A DNA stretch of 64,000 nucleotides. Source: JACPUW01 sp049115495. GTDB taxonomy: Bacteria; Bacteroidota; Bacteroidia; CAILMK01; JACPUW01. The notes under the pieces are model-generated. The model was not told where the DNA came from. It made no database searches and was given only the letters and a program-made list of their open reading frames with translations. Position 1 is the stretch's first letter; every line of letters starts with the position of its first letter. The translations under genes were made by a program, and so were the position numbers. The stretch spans positions 4,808 to 68,807 of the forward strand of contig JAGDZV010000024.1 in assembly GCA_049115495.1 (NCBI GenBank), read 5' to 3'. This document shows positions 14,805 to 24,400 of the stretch, piece by piece.

Positions 14805-15932
14805 ATGCCCTTATTTATCTTCTGGAATTTTGACCCCGAAATAGTTAATTTACCCATGCTGGCACCCCGCTGGTATGGTCTTTTATTTGCTATTGCTTTT
14901 TACTCAGGCTACCTAATCTTGAGAAAAGTTTGGTTGCAAGAAAAATTGAGTGAAAAGAGTTTAGACACGCTCTCGTGGTACGTAATTGTAGCCACGCTTA
15001 TAGGAGCGCGTTTGGGGCATGTTCTTTTTTACGGCCCCTGGTGGGATGTTGAAATTGGCGGTAGGGTAATTCAAGAAGGGTACTTTAGCCACCCCATAAG
15101 TATTCTCAATATAAGAGAAGGTGGCCTGGCCAGCCATGGTGCGGCTATAGGAATTTTAATTGCCCTTTGGCTCTACAAAAGAAAAACCAAAATTGATAGA
15201 TCTTATTTGTGGATTGTAGACCGTTTGGTAATTGTAGTGGCCATAGGTGGCTTTTTTGTAAGGTTCGGAAACTTTACAAATTCAGAAATTATTGGTAAAC
15301 CTACAGATGCCGCAACGGGTGTAATATTTGCCCATAATAGCATGAGCAGGCTTGATGCCAATCTATCTGAAAATAACCAAGGCTTAGTAAGTTATGATTT
15401 TAACAGTACTGGGCAAACCGAAGTAGTTGACTCAGTAACTTATGCCGTATACAGTTTAGACCTAAATTATAATGGGTCTGAAGAAGAGTTTAAAGAGTTT
15501 ATTGCTTATGGTTTAACAGGTGTTTTTAATACCAACGACCCCAGCTACAGACATACGAGTTTTAATGGCTTACAAGATTTTAGCATAAACAACAACGGCA
15601 GCTCTTTAAATACTACCCTAAAAGTGTTGGCATTGCCTAGGCATCCGGCCCAGCTTTACGAAGCCGTAAGTTACTTGCTTTTGTTTCTAATTTTATTTGG
15701 TATTTATAGAAAATACGGCACTGAGACGCCACACGGTTTGCTATTTGGTGTTTTTCTTACAGGCATGTTTACCGCAAGGTTTTTAATTGAATTTATAAAA
15801 GAAAACCAAGTGGCTTTTGAAGATGACTTAAGCTTAAACATGGGGCAAAACCTAAGCATACCATTTGTGCTTATAGGTTTGGCACTAATTGTTTACAGTT
15901 TAAAAAATAAGACTAAGCCTACAGCTCAGTAA
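14805..15932 (+). CDS. lgt: Prolipoprotein diacylglyceryl transferase
   Basis: Transfers diacylglycerol from phosphatidylglycerol to the lipobox Cys of prolipoproteins at the inner membrane. The 375-residue protein has the family's helices and motifs: RWYGLLFAIAF, IGARLGHVLFY, GGLASHGAAIG (the conserved SHG region), the Lgt signature around GGFFVRFGNFTNSEIIGKPT with catalytic Arg and Asn, and RHPAQLYEA near the C-terminal third. A ~100-residue insertion between 'GKPTD' and 'RHPAQ' is common in Bacteroidota Lgt. The start is ATG 14805 (MPLFIFWNFDP); a TTG at 14796 would add three residues. The 3' end overlaps convergent hutH by 14 bp. Confidence 0.95.
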   Translation: MPLFIFWNFDPEIVNLPMLAPRWYGLLFAIAFYSGYLILRKVWLQEKLSEKSLDTLSWYVIVATLIGARLGHVLFYGPWWDVEIGGRVIQEGYFSHPISILNIREGGLASHGAAIGILIALWLYKRKTKIDRSYLWIVDRLVIVVAIGGFFVRFGNFTNSEIIGKPTDAATGVIFAHNSMSRLDANLSENNQGLVSYDFNSTGQTEVVDSVTYAVYSLDLNYNGSEEEFKEFIAYGLTGVFNTNDPSYRHTSFNGLQDFSINNNGSSLNTTLKVLALPRHPAQLYEAVSYLLLFLILFGIYRKYGTETPHGLLFGVFLTGMFTARFLIEFIKENQVAFEDDLSLNMGQNLSIPFVLIGLALIVYSLKNKTKPTAQ

Positions 15933-17409
15933 AATACGTTTTTACAAAATCTACACTTGTTTTAATATCTGCAGAAAGGTATCTGTCTTCTTTTAGTGTA
16001 GCAACTCTTTTACGATAAGCTTCAACCAGTTTGCTTGTAGCGGTAGCTTTAGCTAGGTTTGGTCTAAACTCCCATGCTTGTGCGGCAAGCATAAGCTCAA
16101 TGGCCAAAACGGTTCTTACGTTGTCAATTATTCGCTTGCATTTGGTTGCGGCATTGGCCCCCATGCTTACATGGTCTTCTTGGCCATTGCTACTCGGAAC
16201 CGAATCAACACTGGCAGGTGTTGCCAGTTGTTTGTTTTGACTCACAATGCTTGCAGCAGTGTATTGTGGTATCATAAAACCACTTCTGGTGCCAGGTTTT
16301 GGAGTAAGATAAACAGGTAGATTTCTATTGCCACTTACCAATAAGTAGCTGCGCCTTTCGCTTATGTTGGCCAACTCACTCATGGCAATGCCTAAAAAGT
16401 CAAGGGCAAGAGCCAGCTCTTGTCCATGAAAATTGCCACCACTAATAATTTGATCTTCTTCATTAAAAACCACAGGATTATCAGTAACTGCATTTAGCTC
16501 AGCTTCTGCAACCTGTCGGCAATGCTCTATAGTGGTGTAAGTGGCGCCATGCACCTGCGGTATGCATCTAAAGCTGTAAGGGTCTTGTACACCTTGTTCT
16601 TCGCCATTGTGCAGGCCACTGTCATAAAGTAGTTCAGTAATACGGCCGGCACTTTTCATTTGTCCTTGATGGGCTCTAATTCTACCAAGGCCCTCAAAAA
16701 ACGGATTGGTTCTACAATTGTAAGCTTCAAGAGAAATTGCTGCAATCTCATGAGCGGCGTTCCAAAGTTTATATGCTTCAATTAAGCAATGGCTTAAGTG
16801 GGCCAGCATAAACTGAGTGCCATTAAGCAAGGCCAAACCTTCTTTAGCACTTAAAACTATAGGTGCTATTTCTAATTCTTCAAGTACATTACTGGCATGT
16901 TGCTTTTCGTCTTTATAAGTTACGTCTCCTTCGCCCATTAATCCCAAGGCCATGTGTGCCAAAGGAGCCAGGTCGCCTGATGCACCTAAAGAGCCTTGCT
17001 CATGTATTACAGGAAGAATTCCTGAATTGTAGAACCTTACGAGCTGTTCTACAATTACAGGCCTTACACCTGAAAAACCAAAACTCAATGATTTTGCTTT
17101 TAGCAATAAAATGAGCTTAACAATATCAGCATCTATCTCTGGGCCCGTACCGCAAGCATGAGATCTTACAAGATTAACTTGCAACTGTGCCAGCTCATTT
17201 TTAGGAATTACCGTATCACAAAGCGAACCAAAACCTGTATTTATACCATAAATAGGGTCGTGGCCGTCTTCAAGCTTACGTTCTAAATAGCTGCGGTTGG
17301 TTTTTATGGCATCAAGTGCTTCTGTTGCAATTGTAAGTTTTGCGTCATTTACAAGGGCTTCATTTAAATCGCAAATCCCAGTAAATGCATGATTTATTTC
17401 CAGTTTCAT
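15919..17409 (-). CDS. hutH: Histidine ammonia-lyase
   Basis: Deaminates L-histidine to urocanate, the first step of histidine breakdown, in the cytoplasm. It has 496 residues, the normal family length. The MIO cofactor triad Ala-Ser-Gly is in GSLGASGDLAPLAHM, and active-site segments YGINTGFG, NGTQFMLA, QDPYSFRC and NGQEDHVSMG are all present. No other hut gene (hutU, hutI, hutG) is in the window, so the pathway, if complete, is encoded elsewhere. It follows hisS by 5 bp on the same strand, a plausible two-gene unit, and ends overlapping lgt. A related ammonia-lyase specificity (such as tyrosine) cannot be fully excluded from sequence reading. Confidence 0.92.
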   Translation of the reverse strand: MKLEINHAFTGICDLNEALVNDAKLTIATEALDAIKTNRSYLERKLEDGHDPIYGINTGFGSLCDTVIPKNELAQLQVNLVRSHACGTGPEIDADIVKLILLLKAKSLSFGFSGVRPVIVEQLVRFYNSGILPVIHEQGSLGASGDLAPLAHMALGLMGEGDVTYKDEKQHASNVLEELEIAPIVLSAKEGLALLNGTQFMLAHLSHCLIEAYKLWNAAHEIAAISLEAYNCRTNPFFEGLGRIRAHQGQMKSAGRITELLYDSGLHNGEEQGVQDPYSFRCIPQVHGATYTTIEHCRQVAEAELNAVTDNPVVFNEEDQIISGGNFHGQELALALDFLGIAMSELANISERRSYLLVSGNRNLPVYLTPKPGTRSGFMIPQYTAASIVSQNKQLATPASVDSVPSSNGQEDHVSMGANAATKCKRIIDNVRTVLAIELMLAAQAWEFRPNLAKATATSKLVEAYRKRVATLKEDRYLSADIKTSVDFVKTYFTEL

Positions 17410-17414
17410 ATATG

Positions 17415-18782
17415 CTAAGCTTTCAATTTTGCAATTATCTGCCCCATACTGCAGTTTTCTTGAGTACCGGTATCTAAATTCTTGAGTTGAAAATTATTGC
17501 TTTCAAATTCATTTTCACCGGCAATTAAAACATACGGAATTCCCCTTTTTTCCGCAAACTTCATTTGTTTGCCAAACTTTGCTTTTTGAATGTAGAGTTC
17601 TGCCGCAACCCCTGAATCACGTAAGGTATTGGCCATTTCGAAATATTGAGTATTGTACTTTTCTTCTATGTTAAGCACCAAAACATCACAAGTTTTTTCA
17701 AGGTGTTTAGGAAACAAGTTTAATTGCTCCATTACATCAAAAATTCTCTCGGCACCAAATGAAAGGCCAACGCCAGGTACATTTTTAACTCCAAAACTTT
17801 CGGTAAGGTTATCATATCTGCCACCACTGGCTACAGAACCCATTTGTACGCCATTTAGTACTACTTCGTATATAGTTCCGGTGTAATAGTTAAGGCCTCT
17901 GGCCAAACTAAAATCAACACTTACTTGGGCATTTTTAAAGCTGCACGAATTGGTATAGCTTAATACTTCTTCAAGTTCTTTGGCTCCAATTTGCCCAATA
18001 TTATCTGCAGGTAATAGCGCCCTTAGTTTCTCAATTCTCTCAGCATTATTACCTTCAATATTTATAAAGCCATTTACCTTTTCAATATCGCTAGTGCTAA
18101 AGCCTCGTTGGGTTAATTCTTTTTCTACACCTTCAATGCCAATCTTATCTAATTTGTCAATGGCCACGGTCATTTCAATTACGCAGTCATCTTTGCTAAG
18201 GGTATCTGCAATACCAGCCAGTATTTTGCGGTTATTGAGCTTTATTACGGCGCTTGGCAGTTCAAGTTTGCTAAAAACCTTATCTACAATCATTACAAAT
18301 TCAGCATCGCTCAGTAAAGAACTAGTGCCTGCTACATCAGCATCGCATTGGTAAAACTCTCTGTAACGGCCCCTTGCTGGCCTGTCGGCACGCCAAACTG
18401 GTTGTATCTGGTACCTTTTGTAGGGTAAACCTAGGGTGCTGTGATTTTTGGCAATATATCTTGCAAAAGGTATGGTAAGGTCATAGCGAAGCCCCTTATC
18501 AGCAATACTTGATCTTATCTTTTTTTGGTTTTCTTTATTAAGCTCATTTTCATTTAAAGACTTTAAAAAGTCGCCCGATCTAAGAATTCTAAAAAGCAGC
18601 TGGTCGCCTTCATCTCCGTATTTACCTGTAAGTGTTTCTATGTTTTCCATAGCAGGAGTTTCTAGCGGTTCAAAACCAAAAAGCTCGAATGTCTCTTTTA
18701 TTATATTGAATATATAATTGCGCTTTACAAGGTCTTTTTTCGAAAAATCGCGCGTTCCTTTTGCTGTATTTGTTGCCGGCAT
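17415..18782 (-). CDS. hisS: Histidine--tRNA ligase
   Basis: Class II aminoacyl-tRNA synthetase charging tRNA-His; 455 residues. The N-terminus has KGTRDF typical of HisRS and motif 1 around FGFEPLETPAME; motif 2 is RPARGRYREFYQCDAD; the histidine-binding signature appears as ARGLNYYTGTIYE; motif 3 is GVGLSFGAERI; the C-terminal anticodon-binding domain spans ~360-455 (VLVLNIEEKYNTQYFEMANTLRDSG region, ending with SMGQIIAKL). ATG 18782 gives MPATNTAKGTRDF. It is divergently oriented from the secreted protein at 18922, leaving a 139-bp AT-rich gap with no clear consensus promoter. It shares its strand with hutH. Confidence 0.96.
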   Translation of the reverse strand: MPATNTAKGTRDFSKKDLVKRNYIFNIIKETFELFGFEPLETPAMENIETLTGKYGDEGDQLLFRILRSGDFLKSLNENELNKENQKKIRSSIADKGLRYDLTIPFARYIAKNHSTLGLPYKRYQIQPVWRADRPARGRYREFYQCDADVAGTSSLLSDAEFVMIVDKVFSKLELPSAVIKLNNRKILAGIADTLSKDDCVIEMTVAIDKLDKIGIEGVEKELTQRGFSTSDIEKVNGFINIEGNNAERIEKLRALLPADNIGQIGAKELEEVLSYTNSCSFKNAQVSVDFSLARGLNYYTGTIYEVVLNGVQMGSVASGGRYDNLTESFGVKNVPGVGLSFGAERIFDVMEQLNLFPKHLEKTCDVLVLNIEEKYNTQYFEMANTLRDSGVAAELYIQKAKFGKQMKFAEKRGIPYVLIAGENEFESNNFQLKNLDTGTQENCSMGQIIAKLKA

Positions 18783-18921
18783 CAGGTTTTAATTTTCCGC
18801 GAAAGTAAGTAGCAAGTAAGAATTAAAGCAACTGTATATAATCTCTGAGTTTTTGAGTAATTCAACGCTTCTACTTTTAAAAATTGGTCTGCCTAGAATA
18901 ATACTCTAATTTTACAATCAA

Positions 18922-21357
18922 GTGAATTTTAAGCATCTAAATATTGGTTCTAAAACGAACATTAAATCGTTACCTTCAAGATATTTAATTTGTATAATGG
19001 TGTTTTTCGCTTCTGCGACTGTTAATGCCCAGCTAATAAGCGTTGATGCCTTTGATTTAAGCACTTTTGGCAAAGACCATTTTGTTTTAGAATCAGATTG
19101 TTTTCAAGCTCTATATTTTAATGATAGAGATGTATACAGGGCAACTGTAGCCAGAACCAATTTTAGCGAACAGATTCATTTTGGTTTTAATTGCACTGAG
19201 CAATATGGGGCTCAAAATCATTACCGTTTTTCAACAGGATTATTTGATTTTGGCCTGGCTTTAAATGCTGAACGATGGGATACACAAATTATCAATGAAA
19301 ACGACCGCATTAAATTGGCCTACAGCGCTAATACTCAAAGCTCAATAACTTCTAGCAAAGATTTATTAAAGGTTGATTCAAAAGAAAAGGGCATTAGGGG
19401 CCATGTATTAAAGACCGGTTCTGAGAATGAATTGGGTTATTGTATTCCAACCGTAGCTTTTTTAAATAGTGATATTGGCATTAGCCGAGTAGAATTAAAT
19501 GAAATAGACAATTCTTCAGCCATGGCTAAAGTTGCTTATTCAGATTTTTCTGAAAACTATGCTACTGCTTTGCAGATTGGTGCAAAATATAAACTGGTGC
19601 TGCATAGAAGTGGAAATAGGGTTAATAAATTGCGTAAGTCAGTATGGATAGATATAAACCACGACGGTGATTTTAATGATTCAATGGAATTGGTGGCCTT
19701 TTCAGGGCCTGATCAAAAAGCGGTTGATACATTTTATTTTACAGTGCCCAAAGCCTCCTTTATTGGAGTAACTACGCTTAGGGTAGGTGTTGGCTTAGGG
19801 AATAAAATTAATATACCATGTGGCCCAAATAAATTTGGCGAGTTTGAAGATTATGCGATAAGTATTACGCCAGATCAAGAAGCACCAAAAGTTTATTTTA
19901 AAATAAATGGGAAAACACATGAAGGCAAGGCCACTATTCAAGTGGAGCAATGTTCTCAAATAAAATATCCGGCTGTTTGGGCCAATGACAATATTGATGG
20001 TTTATTGGGAATTGATACTATTTTGGGTAAGGTTTTGCTAAACAATATAGGTGAATACACACTTGAATTTAAGGCTATAGATAGCGCGAAAAATGAAGGA
20101 GTGGGATTGCTAAATGTAAGAGTGTTTGCGGATACTAGCGCCCCAGATATTAGCATTAAGGGAGCTTTGCTTGATACCGTGCAGGTTTTTACCTCATATT
20201 TAGACCTTGGTGTTTCAATGATTGACAATTGTAGTGACGAATTAAAGTTGCTTACTACCAGTAAGCTAAATACCAATAAAGTTGGAACTTATACCATAAA
20301 GTACTCAGCCATTGACAATTCAAACAACGTTACTACGGTTGAAAAACAAGTATGTGTGGTTGATACGGTACGGCCAGTAATAACTGCTTTAAAAGGTGAA
20401 GACACCCTTTGGCTTGAAGTTATGGAGATGTATAACGAGCCTGGTTTGGTTTACTCTGATAACTACTATGATCAAAAAGACCTTGAAATAGTAAAAAGAG
20501 GCCAGGTAAATGTTGATGAAACTGGAGCATATACATTAAACTATTCAGTGATTGATCCTTCTGGTAATTCATCAAAAGGTGTAAGCAGAATAGTAAAGGT
20601 TATTGATACACAAAAACCAGTTTTAACTTTAATAGGTACTGATACTGTAGAAGTTAATGTGTTTGAAAGGTTTTATGACACAGGGGTAAAAGCCACTGAT
20701 AATTCCAATAAAACGCTCAAGGTTATTAACTCTGGTAGTTTTATTGATTCTTTTGGAATAAATGGCATTTCAAATAAAATTGGTTTTTACAATTACACAT
20801 ATACTGTGTTTGACCAATGTGGTAATTCAAGTTCAGTTACTCGAGTAATATCGGTTATTGATAATAAAGCCCCTCAAATTGAATTAAGAGGTAAACAAAC
20901 ATTAGTGATAAAAAGAAATGATGATTATGTTGACCCAGGAGTCACCGTTATTGATAATTATTGGAGTAAAAGAGGTGTGTGGTACACTGTTGAAGACAAT
21001 ATAAACACAAAAAAAATTGGCGCTTACTATGCAAAGTATTGTCCTTTTGATTCTTCTCAAAATGTAGGGGAATGCCTTTTAAGATATGTTTTGGTTAATG
21101 AACCAACGCATGTTACGCCAACCAAGCAATTGGAAATTGATGTTTATCCTAACCCCGCAAGCGATTTTATTACCATAAAAGGGCCAGCAAGTTCAGAACT
21201 TACAATAGTTGATGATAAAGGCTCAACCATATTTGAAGATGTTTTATTTTGCGGTTTTCAGGTGTTGAATACCCAAAACTGGGCAGCGGGTAGCTACCTA
21301 ATCAATGTAAAATTCGAAGCAGAAATCTCTTATTATAAAATTCAGATTGTTAGATAG
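18922..21357 (+). CDS. Secreted multi-domain protein: GEVED domain, Ig-like repeats, T9SS type A tail
   Basis: An 811-residue export candidate. The signal peptide is around YLICIMVFFASATVNAQ. A GEVED-type domain at ~170-310 ends GPNKFGEFEDYAISI with WIDINHDGDFNDS. Four or five Ig-like (DUF5011/bacterial Ig) modules follow (~320-730), each with 'D...P', 'GV...DN' and 'G.Y...Y...D..GN' pattern. The last ~80 residues (LEIDVYPNPASDFITI...) form a T9SS type A sorting domain, used for outer-membrane secretion and attachment in Bacteroidota. GTG 18922 is the only start upstream of the signal sequence besides an internal ATG. It is a smaller relative of the next gene. Likely cell-surface adhesion or matrix role; the ligand is unknown. 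Confidence 0.8.
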   Translation: MNFKHLNIGSKTNIKSLPSRYLICIMVFFASATVNAQLISVDAFDLSTFGKDHFVLESDCFQALYFNDRDVYRATVARTNFSEQIHFGFNCTEQYGAQNHYRFSTGLFDFGLALNAERWDTQIINENDRIKLAYSANTQSSITSSKDLLKVDSKEKGIRGHVLKTGSENELGYCIPTVAFLNSDIGISRVELNEIDNSSAMAKVAYSDFSENYATALQIGAKYKLVLHRSGNRVNKLRKSVWIDINHDGDFNDSMELVAFSGPDQKAVDTFYFTVPKASFIGVTTLRVGVGLGNKINIPCGPNKFGEFEDYAISITPDQEAPKVYFKINGKTHEGKATIQVEQCSQIKYPAVWANDNIDGLLGIDTILGKVLLNNIGEYTLEFKAIDSAKNEGVGLLNVRVFADTSAPDISIKGALLDTVQVFTSYLDLGVSMIDNCSDELKLLTTSKLNTNKVGTYTIKYSAIDNSNNVTTVEKQVCVVDTVRPVITALKGEDTLWLEVMEMYNEPGLVYSDNYYDQKDLEIVKRGQVNVDETGAYTLNYSVIDPSGNSSKGVSRIVKVIDTQKPVLTLIGTDTVEVNVFERFYDTGVKATDNSNKTLKVINSGSFIDSFGINGISNKIGFYNYTYTVFDQCGNSSSVTRVISVIDNKAPQIELRGKQTLVIKRNDDYVDPGVTVIDNYWSKRGVWYTVEDNINTKKIGAYYAKYCPFDSSQNVGECLLRYVLVNEPTHVTPTKQLEIDVYPNPASDFITIKGPASSELTIVDDKGSTIFEDVLFCGFQVLNTQNWAAGSYLINVKFEAEISYYKIQIVR

Positions 21358-21441
21358 GTAAGTTTTTGATTTATAGGCTTTTGTTTTTTTAGCTTTTGCA
21401 TTCATAATAATTCTGTATTTTGGTTTCTAAATCTCCAACCT

Positions 21442-24400
21442 ATGAGCCAAATCTTACGTTTTGTGGCTGTTTTTGCCATCCTATCACTTTCTTTTTCAAC
21501 ACTTAGCGCACAGGCAACGTATTGCACGCCTAAGTATACCGGAAATGGAAATCCAAACACAAATCAACCAACGCCTTTTTTTACGCATGTATTAAGGGTT
21601 TCGTTAGCTGATATAAACAGAACCATTCCAAGCCCAGCTTCAGTTTTTACAAGTACTATTTATCAAGATTTTTCATCATTAGATACGGCAAGGCTTACCC
21701 AAACTGCCAAGTATCCTATGACTGTTGAGTTAGGTAATGGGGCCAATACCCAAACATTTGCAGTTTGGATAGATTATAATCAAAACAATGTATTTGAGTC
21801 TGTAGAGCGAATTACATCAAGAACTGATGTAGCCAATGTTGGTAATCATAAGTACACATTTACCATTTCAATTCCGGCAAATGCGGTAACGGGCTATACA
21901 CGTATGAGGGTAGGAACACTTTATGGAACTAAGATTCCAGATCCTTGTAACAATAGCAGACCAGACAATTTTGGAGCACAGATTGCAGATTGGTCTCAAA
22001 ATTTTCAAGATTACGCTGTTGAGATTGTGAAGCCAAATATTCAGCTTTTTGAAAACGTAGAAGTAAGGCATACAAATTTTGATGAAATAGAAATAGGTAG
22101 CTCAGCTAATGAGATATTAAGGATTGATGTAACTACAAATTATGATGGAGTAATAAGTCCCCTAACAGTTGATACATTTTATATGAGCCTTATGGGAAGC
22201 TCAGACCCAAAAGATATTAAACGGGCAAGGCTCTATTACACTGGTAAAAACCCTTCGTTTCACACCAATAATCTTGTAGATTCACTATCTAACCCTTCAA
22301 TAGATTTTGCCTTAACAAGTACCAATACATTAAAGCAGGGGACCAATTATTTTTGGTTGGCCTATGATATAGAAAACAATGCACTACTTGGTAATAGGAT
22401 AGATGCCAGATGTAACGGAATACATGTTGTTACCAAGCGAATTCCATCAAACATAAACCCTGGGGGCGATAGAGAAATTGGTTATTGCGATTCAAAAGGT
22501 AATAGAAGCATGTTTGTGTATGTAAGAAGAGTTCAGCTTAATACCATTAGTGTATTTAGTACTTGGAACAACACAGGCTATCAAAACTTTACCAACAGAA
22601 CTACTAATTTATCTAGAGGTGACTCTGTAGACCTTACAATTGATATTGGAAATGGCGTAAACAATTCACTTACAAGAGCGTGGATTGATTTTAATGCCGA
22701 TGGCGATTTTAATGATCCAAATGAAATGGTGCTTTTTGATAGTATAACTACGGCTTCACCCACTACATTTACTTACGGGCCAGTGAGAAACAGATTTAGA
22801 ATACCCCCTGGTGCAAAAGTGGGGCCTACCAGAATGCGTGTTTCTACCAACTCAAAAGCAGATGCTTTTCCTTGGAAACCGGCGCCAAATCCTTGCGACG
22901 AAGAAGTTGAAATTGGTGAAGTTGAAGATTATACAGTGCAAATAATTGAAGATGGCGAGCCTGTTTCAGATTTTGTTTTCTCAACTGTTTGTAGTGGAGA
23001 TAGTACCAGTTTTATTGACAGGTCTTACACTTTTAATACCACCTTTTATCAAATTAGCTCTTGGAATTGGGATTTTGGAGATGGTAACACATCTACTTCA
23101 CAAAGCCCAAAGCATAAGTATTCAAATGCTGGTGTTTATAAGGTTAGGCTAATTACAAATACCACAAAACCGGGTACGCCTGATACTACATACAAAACAG
23201 TAACGGTTGAAGATCCCGCAGTTGATTTTAGCTTAAGCACAACACTGTCTAAAACAGAGATAATGTTTACAGACCAAACAAGAAATGCCAATGTGGTTTA
23301 TTGGGAATGGGATTTTGGTAGCCCTGCGTCTCCTTTTAACACGGCTTTTGGTCCATCTCCGTTTATGATTTATGATACCACAGGTGCTTATGATGTAAAA
23401 CTTTTGGTAAGAACACAAGGGGGTTGCGAAGATTCAATTATTAAAACGGTAAACATAGTTGAAGCCTTGTCGCCCATTGCAAACTTTAATGCGGCAGATT
23501 TTGAACCCTATAAGACATCCGCAACCAAAATGGTTGATTTATCAGTAAATAGGCCTTCTAAATGGACATGGAAGGTAACACCCTCATCATTCAGTTTTGT
23601 AAACGGTACTTCGGCAAGTAGTCAGAATGCAGAAATTGCATTCAACAACATTGCTACTTATACAGTTACGCTAGTTGTTGAGAATTCTGCGGGTACTGAT
23701 AGCATTTCAAGGGAGTTTAAAACAAAAGACTATAAAAAGCCAGAAGCTGAATTTTCAGCCAATAGAACCAATGTAAAAGCTGGGCAAATCATTTCTTTCT
23801 TAGATGAAAGTACCAATGATCCTACCGTTTGGGAATGGACTTTTGGAAATGGAGATTCTTCTGAAGTTAATAATCCAAATTACCAGTACGAGCTTACTGG
23901 TAAATATACCGTGGAACTAAAGGTTGAAAACCCAGCGGGAAAGAGCTCAGAGAAAAAGATTGATTTTATAAATGTAAGCGATGAATATTCAATGTGTGAG
24001 TCTGATGTAAGCAGTTCGCCATTGTTTAAAGGAACGCTATATGATTCAGGTGGTAAGAACCGGGGATATGGAAATTCTGAAAATTGTGAATTCTTTATAA
24101 TTCCTGAATGTGCGGGACCAATTACCCTTGCATTTTCTGAGTTTGAGCTTGAAACAAATGATTTTGTTAGAGTTTTTGATTATGATGTTGATGATGATAT
24201 AAGAGTTCCATTGCACAATGGCAATGGTTTTACAGGTTATACAAAGCCAGCTAATTTAAAGGCCAGCCTTGGCGCAGTAATTATTGAAATGGAAACCGAT
24301 AGAGCAGGAGATTCTTCAGGTTTTAAACTGGTTTGGTCTGCATCGCCAAATGTTACACCAAGAGCAAAAATTGAAGGCGATAGCGTGGGTTATGTAAATA